Source of the DNA: Verrucomicrobiaceae bacterium
GTDB lineage: Bacteria > Verrucomicrobiota > Verrucomicrobiia > Verrucomicrobiales > Verrucomicrobiaceae
Length of the DNA: 64,000 bases
Reading direction: 5' to 3'
Assembly: GCA_015075365.1 (NCBI GenBank)
Contig: JABTUN010000001.1
Span: 1,798,001-1,862,000 of the forward strand
Position numbers and translations under genes: made by a program
In this document: in pieces, positions 26,445-35,475 of the stretch
How the letters are laid out: every line of letters starts with the position of its first letter
How positions within the stretch are numbered: the stretch's first letter is position 1
Notes under the pieces: generated by a model
The model's database searches: none
Seen by the model: the letters and a program-made list of their open reading frames with translations, nothing else
What the model was told of the DNA's origin: nothing

Positions 26445-27743
26445 CTATTTTCCCACGATCTCAATGGCCTTGGTGAGCACAGGGTCAGAGGCGGTCATGT
26501 CGCCAGAATATTTTACTTCGACATCGGGTGTGATGCCTCTGGTTTCAAAGGATGTGCCGTCTGGCAACATCGCATTCCAAGAGGGCAGATACACCGTGAC
26601 GCCATTGGCGAGTTGATGGGGTTGTGGATTGCCTGAGGCGCCAAAGGATGTCTGCCCGATGAGCCGGCAGCCAGGCACTTGCCTCATCATCAACAAAAAG
26701 GCTTCCGCAGAACTCATGTTCACGGGTCCCATGAGCACGGCGACCCTGCCTGCAAAAGGTTTGCTGCTGGCTGAGGGTTCCAACCATCGGTCTGTTGGTT
26801 CTGTGCTGCCCAGGCTGCGGTGCTTCGCATAGAGCTTACGCTCGGTGACGAAATGCCCTGCGAACTCGCGAGCGAGTGTTTCGTCTCCGCCGCTGTTAAA
26901 GCGCACGTCAATGATGAGTGCAGGCTGCGCCTCCAAGTCGCTGAGTGCTGCGAGTGCGGCCATGACGAGTGCCGCGCCATGCTTCCGTTCCCAGGAGTGA
27001 ATGGCGATGTAGCCCACGTCAGGCGCAGCGTTGCCGCTGGCGACCATCGGATGCCTTTGCGACCAGCCAGAGATGAGCTTGGGAAGAAGTCTCAAGCTGG
27101 CATTAGGTGTGAGCTTGCGCTGAAACGCTGGGATGACCTGGCCTGCCTCCGTCAGCCAGATGTGCGCGTCTTGCGTGGCGGCAAGCATCTCGCCCGCGGT
27201 CACCGCGAAGTCGCGTGCGGATGTGGAGGCGAGCAGGCGCGGCTCAAACTGCTGCCATGCAGCGGCCCAGTCCACGCGGTGAACATCGCGATACGAGTAG
27301 CGGTGATCCAAGGCATCGCGCAGTTGCCGGATGGATTCCGCATGTCTGTTGCCTCCGGCGGCCGCCACACCCGCCTTGGTCTTGAAGGATAAGATGGAAG
27401 GATCTGCGGGAGTGCCGGTGCTGCTTTTGAAGTTCGTTTGGGTCGCGCTGTTGATTCCCACCGTGTAGGAGCGGCCAGATTCAAGCAGCACCGGGAGCAC
27501 ACACTCGCGAGGGGTTCTCCACACGGGCTTGCCGGCGACCTTGGGAAAAGTCGGGCCTCCGCCAGTAAAAGAATAGCTGCTGGCCATGTCCTGATCGAAC
27601 GTAATGATGATCTCCGTCAGCCCAGTTGACACGTTTTGATCACCGCTCGTCGGCTGTGTTTTCAAAACCAAAGGCGCGGCGCTCTGCGCGGAAACTTGCA
27701 ACGCGAGACTGGTCACCAAGGACAAGAGAAACTCCAGTTTCAT
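26445..27743 (-). CDS. secreted S41 family peptidase with N-terminal Ig-like domain
   Basis: A 432-residue protein: signal peptide to about residue 20, then a bacterial Ig-like (Big_5) domain (LKTQPTSGDQNVSTGLTEII, ITFDQDMASSYSFTGGGPTF), then a C-terminal-processing-protease-like S41 domain. Recognisable S41 elements are IIDVRFNSGGDETLAREFAGH, VLMGPVNMSSAEAFLLMMRQ (catalytic Ser region) and LIGQTSFGASGNPQPHQLANG. It lacks a PDZ domain between the two. It likely degrades proteins in the periplasm. The gene is followed closely by the GNAT and cupin genes. Confidence 0.88.
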   Translation of the reverse strand: MKLEFLLSLVTSLALQVSAQSAAPLVLKTQPTSGDQNVSTGLTEIIITFDQDMASSYSFTGGGPTFPKVAGKPVWRTPRECVLPVLLESGRSYTVGINSATQTNFKSSTGTPADPSILSFKTKAGVAAAGGNRHAESIRQLRDALDHRYSYRDVHRVDWAAAWQQFEPRLLASTSARDFAVTAGEMLAATQDAHIWLTEAGQVIPAFQRKLTPNASLRLLPKLISGWSQRHPMVASGNAAPDVGYIAIHSWERKHGAALVMAALAALSDLEAQPALIIDVRFNSGGDETLAREFAGHFVTERKLYAKHRSLGSTEPTDRWLEPSASSKPFAGRVAVLMGPVNMSSAEAFLLMMRQVPGCRLIGQTSFGASGNPQPHQLANGVTVYLPSWNAMLPDGTSFETRGITPDVEVKYSGDMTASDPVLTKAIEIVGK

Positions 27744-27760
27744 GTGTGGATGATAACGCT

Positions 27761-28231
27761 TCAGCGGCGGATTTCGTTCGTTGTATCAGCGTTGGACTGC
27801 CTGGTGATGAACCACTCAACGGATGCTGAGAGTGTGTGCGCTCCGGACTCGTCGTGCAGTTCGACCTGCACGGTGATCAAGGCACGGCCCTTGGCCTCCA
27901 ACTCGCTGCGCAGGGACTCGATGCCGTCCGGCGCGGACGCGGTGGAGGTGAGGCGACCGTTCGCGGGCTTGCGGAATTTGGACTCCAGCCGTCGCACGAC
28001 GGGGACGATGCCCGTCAGATCGCTGATGGCTCGCAGCAGGAACTCTCCGCTGGATGCCTCCGCCAAAGCGAGCTGGGCGCTGGCATGCACGGTGCCGAGG
28101 TGGTTCAGATACTGCGGCCCGGCAGGCAGTTGCAGCACCTTCGCTGGATCGTCCGCGATTTGCAGTCCCACGTGCTGGTTAAAGGGTAGTTCGATGACGC
28201 TATGCATGAGAGGCTGGGTGAGTTTTGCCAT
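27761..28231 (-). CDS. DUF4442/PaaI-like acyl-CoA thioesterase
   Basis: A 156-residue hotdog-fold protein: LPFNQHVGLQIADDPAKVL, then YLNHLGTVHASAQLALAEAS (the helix carrying the usual catalytic-side Gly-His/Asn region). The second strand set is VQVELHDESGAHTLSASVEW. It resembles DUF4442 thioesterases. The start at ATG 28231 is chosen because GAGGTGGAGCG precedes it; an alternative ATG is at 28207. It overlaps the end of the upstream monooxygenase gene by 32 bases. Confidence 0.78.
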   Translation of the reverse strand: MAKLTQPLMHSVIELPFNQHVGLQIADDPAKVLQLPAGPQYLNHLGTVHASAQLALAEASSGEFLLRAISDLTGIVPVVRRLESKFRKPANGRLTSTASAPDGIESLRSELEAKGRALITVQVELHDESGAHTLSASVEWFITRQSNADTTNEIRR

Positions 28232-28544
28232 ACGCACGCTCCACCTCGGCCACGCGCAGTTGATAATCGGCATACCATGTCGTTTTTCCCGTCTCCTGCG
28301 CGATGCGGTGCTCGGCGTGCGCTTTCCACGCCGCGATGGCCTGCGTGCTTTCCCAATACGACACCGTGATGCCGAAGCCGTCCGCTCCGCGTGCGCTCTC
28401 GACACCGAGGAAGCCCGGCTGCTCATGCGCCAGCTCCACCATGCGCTCGGCCATGTCGCCATAACCTTGATCGCCGTCCGTGCGCTGCGAGGTGAAGATC
28501 ACGGCGTAGTAGGGCGGCGAAGGTGTTTGGGCGAAGGCTGACAT
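28200..28544 (-). CDS. antibiotic biosynthesis monooxygenase (ABM) family protein
   Basis: A 114-residue dimeric alpha+beta barrel protein: YYAVIFTSQRTDGDQGYGDM, the helix AERMVELAHEQPGFLGVESAR, then FGITVSYWESTQAIAAWKAHAEH. This is the standard ABM pattern, found in quinol monooxygenases and heme-degrading enzymes, but also in many small proteins with unknown reactions. It overlaps the thioesterase gene, and the MOSC gene sits upstream on the same strand. Confidence 0.88.
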   Translation of the reverse strand: MSAFAQTPSPPYYAVIFTSQRTDGDQGYGDMAERMVELAHEQPGFLGVESARGADGFGITVSYWESTQAIAAWKAHAEHRIAQETGKTTWYADYQLRVAEVERAYGKTHPASHA

Positions 28545-28549
28545 CGGGT

Positions 28550-29005
28550 TTAATGGTCAATAACTTGGATCGCATCGCCCACGCGGATGACACCGTCGCT
28601 CAAGATGTCTGCTCGCAGGCCACCACGGTCGGCGAGAGGTTTCAGCAGCGCTTGGCCGGTCACTTTGTCCAAATGCGTGCACGGAGGGCAGAGGCGGATG
28701 CCCTCGATGAGCACCTCGCCGATGCGGAAGCGCTTTCCGACGAGATCGTTCAGTCGCACGCCCTCGGTGACGATGTTGCGGCGAGCTTCCGCGGCGCTGA
28801 GGTCGAGTTCGGCCAGCACCTCACCTTCGATCAGCGTGAGCTCGCGGTCGGGGCCTTTGGGTTCCCAATTCGTAAAAGTGCCGCAGCCTTCAAAGTAGCG
28901 ATCTCCAACGAGTCCGCGATGCGCACGTGCCTGCACCTCGTTCACCGCATGCGGCAGCACGGTGGCTGCTGGGCTGATGTAAATGGCAGAGACTCGCGCG
29001 GGCAT
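28550..29005 (-). CDS. MOSC domain protein
   Basis: A 151-residue MOSC domain (C-terminal domain of Moco sulfurases): SAIYISPAATVLPHAVNEVQ, GLVGDRYFEGCGTFTNWEP, LTLIEGEVLAEL, ARRNIVTEGVRLNDLVGKRF and the conserved Cys in IEGIRLCPPCTHLDKVTG. Stand-alone MOSC proteins are thought to bind molybdenum cofactor or carry sulfur. It is upstream of the ABM and thioesterase genes on the same strand with a five-base gap, forming a likely three-gene operon. Confidence 0.9.
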   Translation of the reverse strand: MPARVSAIYISPAATVLPHAVNEVQARAHRGLVGDRYFEGCGTFTNWEPKGPDRELTLIEGEVLAELDLSAAEARRNIVTEGVRLNDLVGKRFRIGEVLIEGIRLCPPCTHLDKVTGQALLKPLADRGGLRADILSDGVIRVGDAIQVIDH

Positions 29006-29050
29006 GTGCCGATGATGGCCGCCGCACGAAACGGTGCAAGAACTCGCTGG

Positions 29051-30808
29051 TTAAAGGTCGCCATTGGTCTTCTGAATGACCTTCTCAGGGTTGCTGACAT
29101 CTCTTTCGAGCACGACGTCAGATGGCACTTGTTCTCCGATGGCCTTCAGTGCCTCCAATGCAGCCTGACGGACTCCAAACGATTGCATTTTGTAGGGCTT
29201 GGCGCCTCCGCCAGAGCCATCATCGCGGAAACCCTCCTGAAGTTCATAGCCTTTGTAAGCCAGCAACGATCTGAACAAGGGAGCATCTTCTTTTCTTTTC
29301 GATTTCGCCAGAAAGTCCAAGGACAAACGCATGGAATAGGCCGGAGGTGGAAGAGCGAAGTCGTCTTTGCGATTTTGACTCCGTGCCGCTTCCTCGTTCC
29401 AGAATTTGCGCAAGCCGTCCATGACGATGGGGCCATAGCCATCCGCCCCGAGGTCATGCGGTGAGAGATAGCGAAGCGCATCAGAAGCTTCCAAAGGCTG
29501 AGTCCCCATGACATGAGTCCAAAAGGTTTCTTCCTTGGTGCCGGGCTGAGGGCGGCGAAGCCCACCCCAGCCATCAAGTCCAGTGTGCTCGTAGCTCACT
29601 CCACCAGAGGCAAGTGCCGCCAAAACAACCGGCTGGTTTTTTGGCGGCAAGTTCATCGCCAGTTCCGACAAACGCTCCGCATCTCCACGCCTGGAGAGCG
29701 CATTCGCAGCCACCTTGGCGGCAAAGTAAGGATCGCCTCTCAATAGCGGCTCCAATGCCGACGATGGAAGAAAGGAATCCACCAGCAGGTTGTGCGACAG
29801 CACGCCACTCATGCCAATGGCTTCTTCTTTTGGTCCCTCGGAGATGCCCGATGCCGCCAGACGCACAACACGTCTCCAATCCTCCGAAGGTGTTTCCGTC
29901 TTGTTTGAATGCGGATTTCTTGCCGAAACGCCAAACGAGAGCGATGCCAAATCTCTCAAGGTTCCCCAGCACATTGCTGGAGTTACCCGCAGTGCTGGTT
30001 TCGTGCCTTCGATCTGATCCAGGCAGAACTGCACCAGTCTCTCAGACGATATCTCTTTTTCCCAAGTTGCGGATAGAAGTTCTTCGAAAGCGGCCGCAGC
30101 CTGCTTCTCTTCGGAATCAACTGGAGGGACCAAACGCCAGGCATCAAGTTGCCGTTGGGCTTCTCGTTTGAGTGCAGGAACAGGACCATAGGCTTTCAGA
30201 AGCAACAAGCAGCCTGCACGATGTCCCGGCTTAAGTTCCGATCGTTTCCATTGTGGATCAAAGGCATCTCGAATTGTGCGTGGCACACTCCGCAACGACA
30301 TGGAGTCAAACCGTGCAAGCTCGATGTCTTTGTCACTGACTAGCCCACTGCCTGTGTTAGAAACAAGGTTCAGGCCAGAATGCATTGCATAACGGATGTC
30401 AGCCTTACGGCCTTCAGCGGGTTGATACCCTATAAGACGGTAATGCATTCCTGGTTGTAGGATACGATGACCGTAGCTGTTACCACAGTCGCTGTATTCG
30501 TGTGTCTGCGCCCGGCCCCAACCGCCGTTTTTATCGAACGATTCCAGCTTGATGTAGATGTCCCCGTCCTGACTCGGGAAAGATACAGTTCCTCGGGTCT
30601 TGTTAACTAGATAAAGGGGTGTTCCCTCCTGGCTGCGCTTTTCAAAATCGGCCCAGAGAGTCAATTCGCCATCTGTCGCTTTGACATGCGCAGGCAGATC
30701 CACGTTCGCATAGGCCTCGCCCGCATAAGTCCTGAACACATGCTGAGCATGCACGACACCCGACACGGCGAAGATCAGCCCTGTGATCCACATTGTTGGA
30801 ATTTTCAT
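29051..30808 (-). CDS. secreted protein of unknown function
   Basis: A 585-residue protein with a signal peptide (MKIPTMWITGLIFAVSGVVHAQ). The N-terminal 170 residues are a beta-rich domain (HVKATDGELTLWADFEKRSQ, YLVNKTRGTVSFPSQDGD). The rest is helical and HEAT-like (PSSALEPLLRGDPYFAAKVA, GVRQAALEALKAIGEQVPSD). The codon bias is less GC-extreme than that of neighbours. The start at ATG 30808 is preferred to a TTG two codons earlier. No enzyme motif is seen. The repeat part suggests a scaffold or inhibitor role, but that is a guess. Confidence 0.65.
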   Translation of the reverse strand: MKIPTMWITGLIFAVSGVVHAQHVFRTYAGEAYANVDLPAHVKATDGELTLWADFEKRSQEGTPLYLVNKTRGTVSFPSQDGDIYIKLESFDKNGGWGRAQTHEYSDCGNSYGHRILQPGMHYRLIGYQPAEGRKADIRYAMHSGLNLVSNTGSGLVSDKDIELARFDSMSLRSVPRTIRDAFDPQWKRSELKPGHRAGCLLLLKAYGPVPALKREAQRQLDAWRLVPPVDSEEKQAAAAFEELLSATWEKEISSERLVQFCLDQIEGTKPALRVTPAMCWGTLRDLASLSFGVSARNPHSNKTETPSEDWRRVVRLAASGISEGPKEEAIGMSGVLSHNLLVDSFLPSSALEPLLRGDPYFAAKVAANALSRRGDAERLSELAMNLPPKNQPVVLAALASGGVSYEHTGLDGWGGLRRPQPGTKEETFWTHVMGTQPLEASDALRYLSPHDLGADGYGPIVMDGLRKFWNEEAARSQNRKDDFALPPPAYSMRLSLDFLAKSKRKEDAPLFRSLLAYKGYELQEGFRDDGSGGGAKPYKMQSFGVRQAALEALKAIGEQVPSDVVLERDVSNPEKVIQKTNGDL

Positions 30809-30889
30809 GCCCAATCTTAACAGAATTGGCTGCGTGGCGCCAGCTTCTCAAAAAGAACCATTGGGCCGGTTCACTTTCGTTCGGATCCA

Positions 30890-32029
30890 TCACTTTGTGG
30901 TCGCGGCGGGCTTGCGCTGGCCGATCTCCGACGTGTCGAGCACCTCGCCGCGGAGGTTTTTGAATTGGGCGGTGATCGTCGGCGCACCGGCACGCAGTGT
31001 GAGGAGCAGGTAGTGATCCTCGCGGGCGTGGAAGCGGGAGTGCGGGTCTTTGTAGAGATCGCCGTCGCCTTTGAGGCAGGTGTTGAAGTAGGGAAGGCCG
31101 TTGAACTCGGCGCGTTCGGCGAAGTAGCCGTAGCCGGTGAAAACGGCGCTCGTTTGCTCGAAGAGCGGCAGCCAGGCTTTCTTGTCGTAGCCGCGCATGA
31201 GCGAGTTTTGCTCGTTGTTGAGCGTGAGCACGAAATCGGCGTCCGTGCGGGCCGCTTCGCGGGCAAACCACGCGTGCTGCTCCGATCCGGCGGTGATGGG
31301 ATGATTCGTCTGCCATGTGGTGCCTTGATCCTTCGTGTGGCTGGCATCGATCGCGAGCAATCGCAGTCGAAAAGCCGGAATGTCGAAGCGCCAGCGCCAC
31401 TCGACATCCGGCAGCGCGAAGAAGTCGCGGAAGGCCTTCGCCTCCACATCGTAAACCGCATGCGCAGGCGGCTTCGGGCCTCGCGAGGTGATTTCGCGGT
31501 CGTGATTGCCCAAAATCGGCATCAGCGGCGTGGAGCGAAAAAGTTCGCGATGCTGGTCGATGAGCACGCTGAAGGCTTTTGTGCCTTCGCGGCCTTTTCC
31601 GTGCAAATCGGGCACGTTGTCGCCGAGCGTCACGAGCAGGTGCGGATCGTCCTTCATTAGCGAAGTGAGGTCTTTGCCCTTCGCGAAGCCCCAGTCGCCG
31701 ACCATCGCGAGGCGCAGCTCCTTCGTCGGATAGCCTTTGAAGCGAAACACCTCCGACGCATCGCCGCCGCTGCGCACGCGGTAGTGATAAACCACATCCG
31801 TCTGCTCCAGCGGGATCTCGACATGATGCAGCGTGACCGCTTCTGCGGCCTTCACCTGCTTCCCGAGCTCTGCGCTCGTGCCAAACTCGACCACCGAGTC
31901 AGCCGGCGTCGCCGTTTCCCAGTTGATGACGATCTTCGATGGATCATTCGAGGCATGCGTGAGCCACACACGCTCGATCGGTGCGGCAGCAAGGCTGGTG
32001 GCGAGGAGGAGAAACAGCAGGCGGATCAT
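30890..32029 (-). CDS. secreted metallophosphoesterase (purple acid phosphatase-like)
   Basis: A 379-residue protein. A signal peptide (MIRLLFLLLATSLAAAPIE) precedes an FN3-like domain (RVWLTHASNDPSKIVINWET) and a calcineurin-like phosphoesterase domain with AMVGDWGFAKGKDL (GDxG), VTLGDNVPD (GDN), and LGNHDREI (GNHD). These are the metal ligands of the fold. It likely releases phosphate from esters outside the cytoplasm. The ATG at 32029 gives a clean signal peptide. The frame upstream is open only into the divergent gene. Confidence 0.9.
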   Translation of the reverse strand: MIRLLFLLLATSLAAAPIERVWLTHASNDPSKIVINWETATPADSVVEFGTSAELGKQVKAAEAVTLHHVEIPLEQTDVVYHYRVRSGGDASEVFRFKGYPTKELRLAMVGDWGFAKGKDLTSLMKDDPHLLVTLGDNVPDLHGKGREGTKAFSVLIDQHRELFRSTPLMPILGNHDREITSRGPKPPAHAVYDVEAKAFRDFFALPDVEWRWRFDIPAFRLRLLAIDASHTKDQGTTWQTNHPITAGSEQHAWFAREAARTDADFVLTLNNEQNSLMRGYDKKAWLPLFEQTSAVFTGYGYFAERAEFNGLPYFNTCLKGDGDLYKDPHSRFHAREDHYLLLTLRAGAPTITAQFKNLRGEVLDTSEIGQRKPAATTK

Positions 32030-32091
32030 GAGAAGGGAAAGTCTTGAGTCATACGCCGGATGCGCGAAGAAACTCGACTGCAATCACCACC

Positions 32092-32793
32092 ATGCCCGAA
32101 GTCCCGCATCAACCCCTCGGCGAAATCGTCGCCAACTGGCGCGAGCCGCCGTTTCCGGCCCGCGAGGTGATGCACGGCCGTTTTTGCCGCCTCGAACCGC
32201 TCGAGGCCGCGAAGCATGCGAGGTCACTTTTCGATTCCTACGCGCTCGATCCGCATGGCTCCGGCTGGACCTATCTGCCCTACGGCCCGTTTGAGGTGTT
32301 TGAGGACTTCCGCGTCTGGCTGGAGCAGCAAAGCGGCACGCGTGATCCGCTTTTCTTCGCCATCGTCGATCGTGCGAGTGGCGAAGCCGTCGGGTTGGCG
32401 AGCTACCTGCGCATCTCGCCGTCCTGCGGCAGCATCGAGGTCGGTCATCTGCATTTCTCGCCGAAACTCCAGCGCACACCCGCCGCCACCGAGGCGATGT
32501 ATCTCATGATGCGCCACGCCTTCGAGCTCGGCTACCGCCGCTACGAGTGGAAGTGCGATTCCCTCAACGAAGCCTCGCGCAAGGCCGCGCTGCGCCTCGG
32601 CCTGTCCTTTGAGGGCATCTTCCGCCAAGCCACCGTCCGCAAAGGCCGCAATCGCGACACCGCCTGGTATGCCGCCATCGACAAAGACTGGCCCGCGCTG
32701 CGTGCGGCCTTCGAGCGATGGCTCAGCCCGTCGAATTTCGATGCGCAGGGGCGTCAGCGCGTCAGTTTGTCATCGCTGACACGAGCCGCGTGA
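32092..32793 (+). CDS. GNAT family N-acetyltransferase
   Basis: A 233-residue RimJ/RimL-type acetyltransferase: REVMHGRFCRLEPLEAAKHA at the N-terminus, FAIVDRASGEAVGLASYLRI, the CoA-site helix (RTPAATEAMYLMMRHAFELG) and YEWKCDSLNEASRKAALRLG, which is highly typical of this subgroup. The ATG at 32092 fits family length, and CACCACC precedes it. It is transcribed divergently from the phosphatase. Confidence 0.9.
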   Translation: MPEVPHQPLGEIVANWREPPFPAREVMHGRFCRLEPLEAAKHARSLFDSYALDPHGSGWTYLPYGPFEVFEDFRVWLEQQSGTRDPLFFAIVDRASGEAVGLASYLRISPSCGSIEVGHLHFSPKLQRTPAATEAMYLMMRHAFELGYRRYEWKCDSLNEASRKAALRLGLSFEGIFRQATVRKGRNRDTAWYAAIDKDWPALRAAFERWLSPSNFDAQGRQRVSLSSLTRAA

Positions 32794-32803
32794 AATCTCG
32801 CGC

Positions 32804-32893
32804 CAGCGTCCTGGAGTGCGCCGGCCCTCCGGCGCTTTCGAGCGTCTCCCGGCCTGCGAAAAGCTCCAGAGGACTGGAGCACTCCAAAACGCT
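32804..32893. repeat. dispersed palindromic repeat with nested hairpin
   Basis: Outer arms at 32804-32818 and 32879-32893 (AGCGTCCTGGAGTGC with its near complement) enclose an inner perfect hairpin CGCCGG-CCCT-CCGGCG (32819-32834). It sits in the gap between two plus-strand genes (32794-33004). Such GC-rich palindromes look like repeated extragenic elements. The rest of the gap shows nothing else. Confidence 0.7.
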
Positions 32894-33004
32894 GTCGCGA
32901 CATTCGTTCACCCATTTCTACAGCGTGGCATTTTATCAGCCGCTTGCTGATGTCTCGGATGACATGATGCCCGCATCATCGGCGTTAATTCCGACCCAAC
33001 CACC

Positions 33005-35332
33005 ATGATGAAACGTCTCGCTCTCTTCCTTTTCGCCGCCCTCAGTTTGAATGCGCAGCAGCGTGTGGAGGTGTCGCGGGATTTGTGGATCTCGGCTTAC
33101 TCGAAGGAAGTGGAGGGGAACAACGGTGGATCGCATCGGCTGAAGCTGAAGGGCATCCAGGAGTTCTTCCTGATCGACTTTGATCCGGTGCCGCTGCGCG
33201 GGAAGAAGGTGGTCAAAGCGCAACTGCATGTGCATCTCGCGTCGCCGGAGGCACCGCTGCGGCGCACGACGGTCTCCACGATCTCGCAGGACTGGGTGGA
33301 AGGCACGGGCAGCAGCTACGCGAAGACACCTGGCGCGAGTTCCTTCGTGTGGGCGAAGACGGGCGAGCTCCGCTGGGGCAACAACGAGCCGGACATCACC
33401 AGCGTCGTCTGCGGTGAAGGCGGATCGCTGTGGGGCTTTGGTGATGCCTCCGCGCCCGATGCGGAAGGCTGGCAGATCATCCCCATCGCACCCGAAGTGG
33501 CGCAGGCACGGCTTGATGGCCGCTCGCATGGTTTTTACGTCATCGACGACATCGGCAGCGAATACACACGCGATGGAAACGCGGTGAAGTTCACGAATTT
33601 CGTGAATCGCTACGTGTCGAGCCGCGAGGACAAACGCATTCACAAGCCTTACTTCACGCTCTGGCTCGAAGACGGAGCCTCTGAGGCTCCAAAAACCGTC
33701 AATCTGGTCAATCCGGTCGCCGCAGCCACTTTGCCGCCAGTTCCGGCCATTTCGGCCGTGAAGCCGAATTTGCCCTCGAAAGACGTTTTCGGCCGCGAAT
33801 TGGCTTCGACGCACTTTTTTGCCGCGAAGGGCGAAACGATTGGTTTTTCGGTCACAGGCAAACTGATCGTCAAAGCGCCTGATCTGGGCGTGAAGCTCTA
33901 CTCAATGCCGAAAGTCGGTGGAATGCATGATCCGCTTGTGCCGGGCGATGATTCCAAAAGCGAAGACACCTTCATCGAGCTGCATGTGCCGAAAAGCGCA
34001 CCCGCAGGGGATTTGAAAGGCACCATCACGGTGAATGGCACCGTGATGCCGTTCACGGTCACGGTTTGGAACTTCACGCTGCCGGATCGCCTGTCGTTCC
34101 TGCCGCAGATGAACGCCTACGGCCTGCCGGGGCATGCGCGTGACTACTACCGGCTCGCGCATGAGCATCGCGTGGTGCTGAATCAGCTCCCGTATGGCTG
34201 GACGGGCAAGGTGGACGAGCCCGCGCCGAAGCTCGGCGGCGATGGGAAGTGGGACTGGACGAAGTTCGATGCCGAGTTCGGCCCGCTGCTCGATGGCAGC
34301 GCCTTCGCCGATCTGCCGCGCGGCGCGGTGCCGGTGGACGCGTATTACCTGCTGCTGAACGAGAACTGGCCGATGAAGCACGACGAGCACTTCAAAGGCG
34401 GCTACTGGATCGAGAGCGCGTTTGATGAGGCCTACTGGACGCAGTTCCGCGCGATGGCGGCGGAGATCGCGAAGCATCTCGAAGCGAAGGGCTGGACCGA
34501 GCCGATGTTTGAGTTCTACCTCAACAACAAGGTGTACTTCAAAAAGGACGACTGGCGGAAGTGCACCGCGGCATGGATTTTCGATGAACCGGTGCACACG
34601 CAGGACTTCTGGGCCATCCGCCACTACGGCCGCGAATTCTGGAACGCCGTCGCGCCTTATCCGAAAGTGAATCTCACGTATCGCGCCGACATTTCCCGCC
34701 CGCAGTGGCAGCGCGAGTTACTCGATCACTGCGTGAACGTCGAAGTCGTCAGCGGCGTGCTGCGCGACTACTGGCCCCGCATTCAGCGTCGTGCCAAAGC
34801 CTGCGGCAATCTTTACTACATGTATGGCAGCGCGAACGCCATCGGCACGCCGAACGTCACCAACGCCGCATGGTGCGTCGAAGCCTGGTCGCTCGGCGCA
34901 GATGGCGTCGTGCCCTGGAACACCATCGGCAAAGACGACGCGTGGCAAACGCCCGACGAACTCTCCGTGCTCTACCCCACCGCGAACGGCCCCGTGCCCA
35001 GCCTGCGTTTGAAAACCTTCCGCGTCGGTCAGCAACTCATCGAGTATCTCACCCAATACTGCGCCGTCAGCGGCGACAGCCGCGAAGCCGTCATGGCCGC
35101 TGTGCGTGCCACACCAGGCCTCAGCGCGACCTTGGTGAAGAAGAACGAAGAAGACGCCGGCAAGTCACAGTTCGGCAAGGACACGCAGCCCGCCTTTGAA
35201 GCGCTGCGGTTGCGTCTCGGTGCCTATCTCGATGCCAAAGCACCTGCGCCAAAGGATCGCTGGCATGATCCGCGGCCTGCACGGCCCGATTTGAAGAAGG
35301 CGCGGGAGATTGTGCCGCTCAAACCATCGTGA
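33005..35332 (+). CDS. secreted DUF4091 domain protein (glycoside hydrolase-like)
   Basis: A 775-residue protein: signal peptide (MMKRLALFLFAALSLNAQQ), then a CBM-like DNRLRE-type domain (LWISAYSKEVEGNNGGSHRL to about residue 220). A linker follows, then the large DUF4091 region with SFLPQMNAYGLPGHARDYYR, WIFDEPVHTQDFWAIRHYG (an acidic pair as in retaining hydrolases) and the end VSGDSREAVMAAVRATPGLS. DUF4091 proteins are distant TIM-barrel glycosidases. Expression is presumably from a promoter after the palindromic element. Confidence 0.85.
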   Translation: MMKRLALFLFAALSLNAQQRVEVSRDLWISAYSKEVEGNNGGSHRLKLKGIQEFFLIDFDPVPLRGKKVVKAQLHVHLASPEAPLRRTTVSTISQDWVEGTGSSYAKTPGASSFVWAKTGELRWGNNEPDITSVVCGEGGSLWGFGDASAPDAEGWQIIPIAPEVAQARLDGRSHGFYVIDDIGSEYTRDGNAVKFTNFVNRYVSSREDKRIHKPYFTLWLEDGASEAPKTVNLVNPVAAATLPPVPAISAVKPNLPSKDVFGRELASTHFFAAKGETIGFSVTGKLIVKAPDLGVKLYSMPKVGGMHDPLVPGDDSKSEDTFIELHVPKSAPAGDLKGTITVNGTVMPFTVTVWNFTLPDRLSFLPQMNAYGLPGHARDYYRLAHEHRVVLNQLPYGWTGKVDEPAPKLGGDGKWDWTKFDAEFGPLLDGSAFADLPRGAVPVDAYYLLLNENWPMKHDEHFKGGYWIESAFDEAYWTQFRAMAAEIAKHLEAKGWTEPMFEFYLNNKVYFKKDDWRKCTAAWIFDEPVHTQDFWAIRHYGREFWNAVAPYPKVNLTYRADISRPQWQRELLDHCVNVEVVSGVLRDYWPRIQRRAKACGNLYYMYGSANAIGTPNVTNAAWCVEAWSLGADGVVPWNTIGKDDAWQTPDELSVLYPTANGPVPSLRLKTFRVGQQLIEYLTQYCAVSGDSREAVMAAVRATPGLSATLVKKNEEDAGKSQFGKDTQPAFEALRLRLGAYLDAKAPAPKDRWHDPRPARPDLKKAREIVPLKPS

Positions 35333-35475
35333 GAGGCGCGACATGCCTCGTTCGCGCGCGATTGGACGATCACTAAAATTCGGCCTTGAATCCTTCGAGT
35401 CGGGGCGCATGTCCGGCCTTTGCGCTGTCCATGCCTGCCTGTCCGCGCCGGTTCGGCCAGCGACTTGAACCTGTC

